Origin: Rhizobium sp. RCAM05350
Lineage (GTDB): Bacteria > Pseudomonadota > Alphaproteobacteria > Rhizobiales > Rhizobiaceae
DNA: 64,000 nt
Assembly (NCBI GenBank): GCA_024426085.1
Contig: CP087974.1
Coordinates: 4,134,001-4,198,000 of the forward strand
Direction of reading: 5' to 3'
The translations under genes were made by a program, and so were the position numbers. A model generated the notes under the pieces. That model was not told the origin of the DNA. It was given only the letters and a program-made list of their open reading frames with translations, and ran no database searches. Position 1 is the stretch's first letter; each line of letters begins with the position of its first letter. This document shows, piece by piece, positions 36,075 to 44,222 of the stretch.

Positions 36075-38263
36075 ATGGCGACGACAATTCTTGCAGACGG
36101 TGCGGAAGCCTATACCACCAAGGGCGGCATTTCCGTCACCCGCCGGCGGCGCGAGGCCCCTTATGGTGAAGCGATCTCCAGCTATGTCGACAGGCTCGAC
36201 GAACGCCGGGGCGCTGTCTTTTCCTCGAACTATGAATATCCAGGCCGCTATACGCGCTGGGACACGGCGATCATCGATCCGCCGCTGGCCATCTCCTCCT
36301 TTGGCCGCTCGCTATGGATCGAAGCCTATAACGAGCGCGGCGAAGCGCTGCTGGAGATGGTCTCGGCGCATCTCGCGGATGTTGCCGACATCACGCTCGG
36401 TGCCGCCACGGCACGCCGTCTTGACCTCACCATCAACATGCCGGACCGGGTGTTTACTGAAGAAGAACGCTCGAAGATGCCGACGGTGTTCACCGTTCTG
36501 CGTGCCGTCACCAACCTGTTCTATTCGCAGGAAGATGCCAATCTCGGCCTTTATGGCGCCTTCGGCTACGATCTCGCCTTCCAGTTCGATGCGATCGAAT
36601 TGAAGCTGAAGCGTCCCGACGACCAGCGCGACATGGTGCTGTTCCTGCCGGACGAAATCCTCGTTGTCGATCACTATGCCGCCAAGGCCTGGATCGACCG
36701 CTATGATTTTGCCAAGGACGGCGAAACGACCGAAGGCAAGGCGGGCGATATCGCGCCGGAACCTTTCCTGACTGTCGACAGCATTCCGCCACATGGCGAT
36801 CATCGTCCCGGCGAATATGCCGAGCTGGTCACCAAGGCCAAGGAAAGCTTTCGTCGAGGCGATCTGTTCGAGGTGGTTCCGGGCCAAAAATTCTACGAGC
36901 GCTGCGAAAGCAAGCCATCGGAGATTTCCAACCGGCTGAAGGCGATCAATCCGTCGCCCTATTCGTTCTTCATCAATCTGGGCAATCAGGAATATCTGGT
37001 CGGTGCATCGCCGGAAATGTTCGTGCGCGTCTCCGGCCGCCGCATCGAGACCTGCCCGATTTCCGGCACGATCAAGCGCGGCGACGATCCGATCGCCGAT
37101 AGCGAACAGATCCTCAAGCTTCTGAACTCCAAGAAGGACGGATCCGAGCTCACCATGTGTTCGGACGTCGATCGCAACGACAAGTCCAGAGTCTGCGTGC
37201 CGGGTTCGGTCAAGGTGATCGGCCGCCGCCAGATCGAGATGTATTCGCGCCTGATCCATACGGTCGATCATATCGAGGGCCGGTTGCGCGACGACATGGA
37301 CGCCTTTGACGGTTTCCTGTCGCATGCCTGGGCTGTCACCGTCACGGGTGCGCCAAAACTGTGGGCGATGCGCTTCATCGAGAGCCATGAAAAGAGCGCC
37401 CGGCTCTGGTATGGTGGTGCCATCGGCATGGTCGGCTTCAACGGTGACATGAACACCGGTCTGACACTGCGCACCATCCGCATCAAGGATGGCATTGCCG
37501 AGGTGCGCGCTGGCGCCACATTGCTCAACGACAGCAACCCGGAAGAAGAAGAAGCCGAAACTGAACTGAAGGCATCCGCCATGATCGCAGCGATCCGCGA
37601 CGCAAAGTCCGCCAACAAGTCCGGCACGGGTCGCGATGTCGCGTCGGTCGGTACCGGCGTCAAGATCCTGCTCGTCGATCACGAGGACAGTTTCGTCCAT
37701 ACGCTCGCCAACTATTTCCGGCAGACGGGCGCGACGGTCACGACGGTGCGTTCGCCTGTCTCCGATGAGGTTTTGATCAGGTGAAACCCGATCTGGTCGT
37801 CCTGTCGCCCGGTCCGGGCAAGCCGAAGGATTTTGATTGCAAGGCGACGATCAAGAAGGCGCGTGCCCATGATCTGCCGATCTTCGGCGTCTGCCTCGGG
37901 CTGCAGGCACTGGCCGAAGCCTACGGCGGCGATCTGCGCCAACTGGCAGTGCCGATGCACGGCAAGCCCTCGCGTATCCGAGTGCTTGAGCCCGGCATCG
38001 TCTTTTCCGGTCTCGGCAAGGAAGTTACGGTCGGCCGCTATCATTCGATCTTTGCCGATCCCTCGACCTTGCCGCGCGATTTCATGATCACGGCGGAGAG
38101 CGACGATGGCACGATCATGGGTATCGAACATACCAAGGAGCCGATCGCGGCCGTGCAGTTCCACCCGGAATCGATCATGACGCTGGGCGGCGATGCCGGT
38201 ATGCGGATGATCGAAAACGTCGTGGCGCATCTTGCCAAGCGGGCGAAGATCAAGGCTGCCTAA
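36075..38263 (+). CDS. trpE(G): Fused anthranilate synthase TrpE(G), frameshifted
   Basis: The first committed enzyme of tryptophan synthesis: chorismate plus glutamine to anthranilate. The fusion is typical of rhizobia, about 729 residues. The TrpE part spans about 1-530, with FEVVPGQKFYERC, CPISGTIKRGDD and SELTMCSDVDRNDKSRVC. The glutamine amidotransferase part begins ILLVDHEDSFVHTLANYFRQ and has GVCLGLQAL (catalytic Cys) and VQFHPESI (His/Glu). A one-base slip near 37785 splits the two-domain ORF just inside the amidotransferase. GGAG precedes the ATG. Expression is under trpL attenuation. Confidence 0.93.
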
Positions 38264-38353
38264 GCGAATTTCGTCCGTTTGGACGGCGGCTTCTGCCGCG
38301 ATCCACTACGGAAACTTTGACAAAACCGCAGCGTTGATCCATATGCAGACTAT

Positions 38354-38395
38354 CCGAAACCGCTGGAGCGCTCCTCGCCGCTCCAGCGGTTTCGG
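38354..38395. repeat. Perfect 17-bp stem hairpin between trpE(G) and the CDF gene
   Basis: CCGAAACCGCTGGAGCG (38354-38370) and its exact complement (38379-38395) flank an eight-base loop. No T-run follows (CGTTCTAGG). It lies 90 bases past the trpE(G) stop and about 50 bases before the CDF start. A short CGTCC-GGACG hairpin near 38275 also occurs in the gap. Confidence 0.75.
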
Positions 38396-38447
38396 CGTTC
38401 TAGGCCTCTGATTTCTGCAATTCATTCGCATATGCAAGGAGAAGACG

Positions 38448-39368
38448 ATGGTTGGGCAAAAGACGACACCGGTGCAGCGCCTCGCCTTCTGGAGCATTCC
38501 GATCTCCATTGGCGTGCTGGGGCTGAAGATGCTCGCCTGGTGGTTCACCGGTTCGGTGGCGCTGCTTTCCGACGGGTTGGAATCGATCGTCAACGTCGTT
38601 GCGGCCATCGTTGCCTTCGCCGTGATTGGTTATGCGGCCAAGCCTGCCGATGCCAGCCATCCCTTCGGCCATCACAAGGCAGAGTATTTTTCAGCGGTTA
38701 TCGAGGGAGTACTGATCGTCGTTGCGGCGCTTCTGATCGTCTCCGAGGCCATACCTGCTATTTTCTCCCCAAAATTGCCGGAAACGCCGGCGCTCGGTCT
38801 GGCGATCAACCTGGCGGCGGGCATTATCAATGCTGTCTGGGCTTATATGCTGATCCGGACCGGACGCACCTATCGTTCTCCCGCTTTGTTGGCGGATGGC
38901 CATCATATCCTGTCTGACGTCGTGACCTCGGTGGGTGTATTGGTCGGCCTTGTCCTGGCAATCGTTAGCGGCTATGCGGTGCTCGATCCGCTGCTTGCGG
39001 TGACCGTTGCCTGCAACATTCTTTATCAGGGCTGGAAGGTGATCGCGCGGTCGATCGACGGCTTGATGGACAGGGCCGTTCCTGCGGAGGAAGAAGATGC
39101 GATCAAGAAGGCGATTGCCGCCAATGCGGCGGGTTCCCTCGGTGTGCACGACCTGAAGACGCGCGAGGCAGGGGCGGCAATCTTTGTCGATTTCCATATG
39201 GTCGTTCCGGCGGCGATGCCGGTGGGCGAGGCGCATGATATCTGCGACCGCCTTGAAGATGCCATCCGCGAGGTTCACGCCGGAGCCAAGATTGCCATTC
39301 ATGTCGAGCCGGAGGGCGAAAAGGCCCACGGCATTCGCGTCAAAGTCATCGAAGGATTGAGATCATGA
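38448..39368 (+). CDS. Cation diffusion facilitator (CDF) family metal transporter
   Basis: 306 residues, intact. About six hydrophobic segments form the membrane domain. Metal-site motifs are visible in LLSDGLESIVN (Asp in helix II), GHHKAE and DGHHILSDVVTS (His/Asp in helix V), which suit Zn/Fe/Mn export by proton antiport. A cytosolic C-terminal ferredoxin-like domain (ADA-type beta strands, VDFHMVVPAAM, HDICDRLEDAI) follows. AAGGAGAAG precedes the ATG. It overlaps queF by four bases. Confidence 0.88.
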   Translation: MVGQKTTPVQRLAFWSIPISIGVLGLKMLAWWFTGSVALLSDGLESIVNVVAAIVAFAVIGYAAKPADASHPFGHHKAEYFSAVIEGVLIVVAALLIVSEAIPAIFSPKLPETPALGLAINLAAGIINAVWAYMLIRTGRTYRSPALLADGHHILSDVVTSVGVLVGLVLAIVSGYAVLDPLLAVTVACNILYQGWKVIARSIDGLMDRAVPAEEEDAIKKAIAANAAGSLGVHDLKTREAGAAIFVDFHMVVPAAMPVGEAHDICDRLEDAIREVHAGAKIAIHVEPEGEKAHGIRVKVIEGLRS

Positions 39369-39829
39369 CAACAACAGACGTCTCCGGCCTGTCACAACTC
39401 GGGCAGAATGTAACCGCACCTCAGAACCCGGAAGAGGCGGTGCTTGAGCGCGTTCCGACCAGCCATGCCGGTACGGATTTCGTCGTCCGCTTCACGGCGC
39501 CGGAATTCACCTCGCTTTGCCCGATGACCGGCCAGCCGGATTTTGCCCATATCGTCATCGACTATGTGCCGGATGGCTGGCTGGTCGAATCCAAGTCGCT
39601 GAAACTCTACCTGCACTCGTTCCGCAATCATGGTGCGTTCCATGAGGACTGCACGCTTGATATCGCCAAGCGGCTGGTCGATCTGCTCGCACCGAAATGG
39701 CTGCGGATCGGGGCCTACTGGTATCCGCGCGGCGGTATTCCGATCGACGTGTTCTGGCAGACCGGCACACCACCTGAAGGCCTCTGGCTGCCGGATCAGG
39801 GCGTCCAGCCCTATCGCGGGCGTGGCTGA
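39365..39829 (+). CDS. queF: NADPH-dependent 7-cyano-7-deazaguanine reductase
   Basis: Reduces preQ0 to preQ1 in queuosine tRNA modification. 154 residues, the short (YkvM) form. FTSLCPMTGQPD holds the nucleophile Cys and the conserved Asp, and VESKSLKLYLHSFRNHGAFHE holds the QueF signature and substrate Glu. Its ATG overlaps the CDF stop (ATGA), so the two form an operon although their functions seem unrelated. Confidence 0.93.
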   Translation: MTTTDVSGLSQLGQNVTAPQNPEEAVLERVPTSHAGTDFVVRFTAPEFTSLCPMTGQPDFAHIVIDYVPDGWLVESKSLKLYLHSFRNHGAFHEDCTLDIAKRLVDLLAPKWLRIGAYWYPRGGIPIDVFWQTGTPPEGLWLPDQGVQPYRGRG

Positions 39830-39834
39830 AACGA

Positions 39835-39862
39835 AAACGGCGGGTTGTTGAGCCCGCCGTTT
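39835..39862. terminator. Bidirectional terminator between queF and hupE
   Basis: AAACGGCGGG (39835-39844) and CCCGCCGTTT (39853-39862) form a perfect 10-bp stem with an eight-base loop, with A-rich and T-rich flanks on the two sides. It serves convergent queF and hupE. Confidence 0.85.
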
Positions 39863-39879
39863 CTCGTTGAGGATGCGGA

Positions 39880-40458
39880 TTAGTTGAAGATCAGCGCCAC
39901 CCCGGCAAATGCGGTGATGCCGCCGAGAATGCGCGAAATGATCCGGCCCGATGACAGTTGGCTGATGCTAAGCCCGAGACCGATGCCGGCGACATGCAAC
40001 AGTGCGGTGGCGATCACAAAGCCGGTGCTGAAGGGCAGGGCACCAGCGGCACCCAGCTCTCCGCCATGGGCATAGCCATGGAAAAGCGCGAAAACGCCGA
40101 CGACGGCCGCGCAGGCAATGGTTTCCATGCGAACGGCCATGGCGACCAGAAGGCCGAGGGCGACGACGGAGGCGAGAATGGCGGGTTCGACGAAGAGCAG
40201 ATGGATGCCGGCCATCGCCAGCGCAAAACCGAAGGCCATAGTGCCGACGAAGGCAGAGGGAACCGCCCACAGGGCGCGTCCGCCGATCTGGGCTGCCCAG
40301 AGGCCGATGGCGATCATGACGAGGATATGGTCGAGACCCGATAGAGGATGGGTAAAGCCCGCCATAAGCGACCCGTGCTCAGCGGGATCGAGATGGGCGA
40401 AAGCTGGCACGGTCGAAGCGGCAAAGCTTGCTGCGGCAAGAAGAAGGCGTCTTTTCAT
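39880..40458 (-). CDS. HupE/UreJ-family membrane protein
   Basis: 192 residues with a signal-like N-terminus (RLLLAAASFAASTVPAFAH) and about six hydrophobic helices. HPLSGLDHILVMIAIGLWA and ALFHGYAHGGE are the family motifs; their His and Asp residues are the presumed Ni/Co ligands. Family members import nickel or cobalt. No hydrogenase or urease genes are near. GGGGA lies before the ATG at 40458. In the 250 bases upstream I saw a GCGGGG-CCCCGC hairpin but no B12-box. Confidence 0.82.
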   Translation of the reverse strand: MKRRLLLAAASFAASTVPAFAHLDPAEHGSLMAGFTHPLSGLDHILVMIAIGLWAAQIGGRALWAVPSAFVGTMAFGFALAMAGIHLLFVEPAILASVVALGLLVAMAVRMETIACAAVVGVFALFHGYAHGGELGAAGALPFSTGFVIATALLHVAGIGLGLSISQLSSGRIISRILGGITAFAGVALIFN

Positions 40459-40709
40459 TGTTGTCCCCACTGAAGGGCGGGGAATGTGGGAGGCAGCCCC
40501 GCCGGATGCGAATTCATGACCTGAGCATCTTATTTCGCAATGTGCCCCTGTCCATACGGCAATTGGCTTAGGTGGCGTCTTTACCATAGCCGCAGGGTAT
40601 TGCGGATTGGGCTTTCATCTGCGTCCGCTTTTGTTGCATTGTTTTCGCAGTCGAGTCGCCTTATCTGACAGCGGCAGAACATTTGAATTTATTTCGCGGG
40701 AGAGTTCGC

Positions 40710-41294
40710 ATGATGAACGAAGAAGACGACGACAAGGCAAAGGAACTGCCTTTGGGCAAGGAGACTGAGGCGAACCTTTTCAAGTCGCGCTCGATTTTCA
40801 TCTACGGCCCGATCAATCAGGAACTGGCGCAGAGGGTGTGCTCGCAGCTCGTGGCGCTTGCCGCTGCCAGCGATGACGATATCCGCATCTTCGTCAGCTC
40901 CCCGGGCGGACACGTCGGATCCGGCGATCTGATCCATGACATGATCAAGTTCATCAAGCCGAAGGTCTGGATGATCGGAACCGGCTGGGTCGCTTCTGCC
41001 GGCGCGCTGATCTATGTTTCGGCTCCGAAGGAGCGGCGCATTTGCCTGCCGAACACCCGCTTCCTGCTTCATCAACCCTCCGGCGGCAGCGCGGCATGGC
41101 ATCCGACATCGAAATCCAGGCGCGCTGAAATCATCAAGATGAACGAGCGTCTGAATAGGATCTTCTCCGAGGCCACCGGCCAATCGGTCGAAAAGATCGC
41201 TAAGGACACGGATCGCGACTATTGGCTCTCCGCTGAAGAAGCCAAGGCTTACGGCCTTGTATCGCGCATCGTCACATCGATCTCGGATATCTGA
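40710..41294 (+). CDS. ClpP-like serine protease subunit (compensating indels)
   Basis: 194 residues. The Ser-His-Asp triad fits ClpP: Ser in GWVASAGALIYV, His in FLLHQPSGG and Asp in KDTDRDYWLSAEEA. The N-terminus lacks a propeptide and differs from housekeeping ClpP, so it is probably an accessory paralogue. Residues about 127-141 (SAAWHPTSKSRRAE) are garbled. The neighbouring frame encodes RGMASDIEIQAREI there, as in ClpP, so one base is lost near 41093 and one gained near 41127. GGGAGAG precedes the ATG. No clp ATPase gene is adjacent. Confidence 0.82.
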   Translation: MMNEEDDDKAKELPLGKETEANLFKSRSIFIYGPINQELAQRVCSQLVALAAASDDDIRIFVSSPGGHVGSGDLIHDMIKFIKPKVWMIGTGWVASAGALIYVSAPKERRICLPNTRFLLHQPSGGSAAWHPTSKSRRAEIIKMNERLNRIFSEATGQSVEKIAKDTDRDYWLSAEEAKAYGLVSRIVTSISDI

Positions 41295-41320
41295 AGATTT
41301 TCTGATCGGCGAAACGTCCA

Positions 41321-41355
41321 AACCCCGCTGGTCGCCCGGCGGGGTTTTTCTTTTT
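41321..41355 (+). terminator. Terminator of the clpP-like gene
   Basis: AACCCCGC (41321-41328) pairs with GCGGGGTT (41339-41346), followed by TTTCTTTTT. Confidence 0.85.
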
Positions 41356-41397
41356 CAAACGGCTGTCACTCGTGGACGTATTGATTGTGATCTGGAC

Positions 41398-41426
41398 TTG
41401 CCCTTGTGCGCGCCCGCAGCTATACA
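41398..41426 (+). promoter_or_regulatory. Promoter of the leuA leader
   Basis: TTGCCC (41398-41403) and TATACA (41421-41426) are spaced by 17 bases. The start of transcription would fall at about 41433, on the ATG of the proposed leader peptide, as for trpL. Confidence 0.55.
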
Positions 41427-41432
41427 GGCCTC

Positions 41433-41558
41433 ATGTTGAAGACAGGCGCCATCATCGTCGAACAGGCACCCCGCGGGCAGATCGCCTTCGTGGAGCGTTC
41501 GCGCGCCTTCACCTCGCTTCTTCTTCTCGGCCTTACACGCGGTTGCCGGGTTCTTTGA
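41433..41558 (+). CDS. Proposed leucine leader peptide of leuA
   Basis: A 41-residue ORF ending FTSLLLLGLTRGCRVL, with the codons CTT CTT CTT CTC GGC CTT close to its end. The stop is followed at once by a strong two-part hairpin. It precedes leuA by 160 bases. Leucine-codon leaders controlling leuA are known in proteobacteria. There is no ribosome binding site and the promoter points to a leaderless start. An internal GTG at 41490 could give a shorter peptide. Confidence 0.6.
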   Translation: MLKTGAIIVEQAPRGQIAFVERSRAFTSLLLLGLTRGCRVL

Positions 41559-41600
41559 AGGAGCGCCCGGTGGCCGAAAGCCCACCGGCCCCAGCTCCTT
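41545..41600 (+). promoter_or_regulatory. leu attenuator
   Basis: The terminator form has an outer stem AAGGAGC (41558-41564) with GCTCCTT (41594-41600) and an inner stem CCGGTGG (41567-41573) with CCACCGG (41582-41588), followed by GCCTTTCC. The alternative form pairs CCGGG (41546-41550), inside the leader ORF, with CCCGG (41566-41570). It would disrupt the inner stem. Stalling at the Leu codons would favour the alternative. Confidence 0.58.
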
Positions 41601-41719
41601 GCCTTTCCTGAATTCCAGATACGAAAAGAACCCGAGAGCCAGCATTTTGCCGTCGCAATGCGACCGTCGATCGGTTATTGCATGCGGGCTATGCGCCTCA
41701 CAGATGAAGAGAAGCCGCA

Positions 41720-43431
41720 ATGATCATGAAGTCCCATACCGTCAAGCAAGGCATGCCCGAAGCCGCGGTCAAGTATCAGACCTATCCGCAGATCAACATT
41801 CCTGACCGAACCTGGCCGGGCAAGACCATCATCAAGGCGCCGATCTGGTGTTCCGTCGACTTGCGCGACGGTAACCAGTCACTGGTCGATCCGATGGGTC
41901 ATGACCGCAAGGCCCGGATGTTCCAGCTGCTGCTCGACATGGGTTTCAAGGAAATCGAGATCGGTTTCCCGTCGGCGTCGCAGACTGATTTCGACTTTGC
42001 CCGCTGGTGCGTCGAGGAGGGTAATGTTCCCGCCGATGTTTCCTTGCAGGTGCTGGTCCAGTGCCGGCCTGAGCTGATTACCCGCACGTTCAGATCCTTG
42101 CAGGGGGCCACTAAGCCGATCGTGCATTTCTACAATTCGACCAGCGAGCTGCAGCGCCGTGTGGTGTTTGCCAAGGACGTCAAGGGCATCAAGCAGATCG
42201 CCACCGACGCCGCCAAGATGATTGCCGACATGGCCGCCAAGGCCGGCGGTGGCTTCCGGTTCGAATATTCGCCGGAGAGCTTTACCGGCACCGAGCTGGA
42301 AGTGGCGCTGGAAATCTGCAATGCGGTGTCCGAGATCATCCAGCCGACGCCGGACAACAAGCTGATTCTCAATCTGCCCTCGACCGTCGAGATGGCGACA
42401 CCGAACATCTATGCCGACCAGATCGAGTGGATGTGCCTGCAACCTCGACAATCGCGAAAACCTGATCATCTCCCTGCATCCGCACAATGACCGCGGCACC
42501 GGCATCGCCTGCAACCGAACTGGCCCTGATGGCAGGTGCCGATCGTGTCGAAGGCACTTTGTTCGGCAATGGCGAGCGCACCGGCAATGTCGATGTGGTG
42601 ACGCTGGCGCTCAACATGTTCACGCAGGGGATCGACCCGCAGCTGGATTGCTCAGACATCGAGCGGATCAAGGAAGTCTACGAATATTCCAACCAGATGG
42701 TCATTCCGGAGCGCCATCCTTACGTCGGCGAACTGGTCTACACGGCTTTCTCCGGCTCGCACCAGGATGCGATCAACAAGGGCATGAAGGCGATCAAGGT
42801 TGCCAACAAGCCGCTCTGGGAGGTGCCCTATCTGCCGATCGATCCGCAGGATGTCGGCCGCTCCTACGAGGCGATCATCCGCATCAACTCGCAGTCGGGC
42901 AAAGGCGGCATCGCCTATATCCTGCAGCAGGATTACGGCATCAACCTGCCGCGTAATCTGCAGGTCGAGTTCCACGAGGATATCCAGCGCATCACCGACG
43001 AATTCGGCAAGGAGCTGCCGTCGAAGGCGATCCACGCCCGCTTCATCGAACGTTACGTCGATCAGCCGAACGCCCGTATCCGCTTCGTCGATCACCAGAC
43101 CTATCCGGTCGGGGAGCACAAGGGAGTGCGCGTCGTTGCCGCCGAGATCACCGACGACGGCGAAACCAAACGCATCGAAGGCAAGGGCACCGGCCCGATC
43201 GACGGCTTCATCAATGCGCTGTCGATCTATCTCGGCGTCGACATGTCGGTTGCCGACTACTCCGAACATTCGCTGCAGCATGGCTCGAATGCTGCGGCAA
43301 TAGCCTATGTCGAAGTCGAATATCCGGGCGGAAAACTGTTTGGTGTCGGCATCAACACCAATATCGTGGCGGCCTCTCTTGAAGCCATCGTCTCGGCTGC
43401 AAACCGGGTGCTGGAGCAGAAGGCGCGGTAG
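41720..43431 (+). CDS. leuA: 2-isopropylmalate synthase, frameshifted
   Basis: Condenses 2-ketoisovalerate and acetyl-CoA in the first step of leucine synthesis. About 570 residues, the long LeuA2 form. WCSVDLRDGNQSLVDPM has the catalytic Arg and metal Asp. LIISLHPHNDRGTGIA has the metal His pair in a second frame, and GADRVEGTLFGNGERTGNVD follows in the third. Slips lie near 42438 and 42510. The C-terminal leucine-feedback domain is in VDHQTYPVGEHKGVRVVAAE onward. GAGAAG lies upstream of the ATG. Confidence 0.93.
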
Positions 43432-43525
43432 CTCCGGACCGCAGCCGGTTTTGGACCGATGAAATCAGGGCGTCAATGTTTCGCGCGCCCCTCGGACGCG
43501 CGAAATTGTGCCGTGGAGGCCTCCC

Positions 43526-44207
43526 TTATGCGGGAAGCTGCGCGGCGGCGGACATCAACTCCCGCCGGCTCGGGCTGGTGAAGAGCTGGCGCCCGTCGCC
43601 GGGGACTTCGGTGAAGCACCAGCGGACGATGCCGTCTTTGTCGAGAAGGAACTCGCCCGTCAGCTGGCCGTAGCCCTCGGCCATCATCTGGCGGTCTTCA
43701 TCTGTCTGTTCGAGATCCGTCCAACTTGTCGAGAAATTCGGACGCGGCCATCGGATCCATTGGTTCGGGCAGCTCGCCGGGCAGGTCAACGCGCATGCTC
43801 TTCACCGTGGGCATGCCGATCTTGTACGGCCACTTGTCTTCGTCTTCGGTGAATTCGAGATTGGGCAGGCCGAAGGCGCGGTGCGAAACCCGATCCGGAT
43901 CGGACGCTGCGAGCAGATTGGGTATCGGATGATAGCGGAAATAGAGCCGTGCACGTTCGGTCGGCGTGTTGACGACCGTCAGGCTGTCGATGCCCTGGTC
44001 GCGCAACGGCGTCTCCAGTTCCGCCATCGCCGCGATCTGGCGGCGACAGAATGCGCAGTGCAGGCCGCGAAACAAGCCCACCAGAACGGGCCTGCGGCCA
44101 CGAAAATCGTCGATGGCGATCTTGCCACCGTGGGTGATTGCATCAAGCACCACATTTGGTGCACGGTCGCCGGGTCTCAACGGGCTTTGGTTGTCGTGCT
44201 GTTCCAT
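43526..44207 (-). CDS. Peroxiredoxin-like (AhpC/TSA) redoxin, frameshifted near its end
   Basis: About 227 residues. A thioredoxin-fold core (RPGDRAPNVVLDAI, then VLVGLFRGLHCAFCRRQIA) carries a CxxC motif in place of the usual peroxiredoxin TxxC. A slip near 43715 moves the C-terminus to GQLTGEFLLDKDGIVRWCFT. Peroxide or disulfide reduction is likely. The substrate and partner are unknown. It lies 16 bases upstream of the stop of the cyclase gene on the same strand, that is, it is downstream in transcription. Confidence 0.75.
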
Positions 44208-44222
44208 TGCTGATGTCCTCCG

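Noticed and set aside
36312..37700. Antisense ORF of about 460 codons inside trpE(G)
   Set aside because: The other strand is an unmistakable anthranilate synthase. Long antisense ORFs are common in high-GC DNA.
37770..37800. Programmed frameshift joining the TrpE and TrpG parts
   Set aside because: There is no slippery heptamer or downstream pseudoknot that I can see, and similar slips occur in unrelated genes throughout the window, so sequence error is simpler.
40459..40709. Cobalamin riboswitch upstream of hupE
   Set aside because: There is a GC hairpin but no B12-box-like segment.
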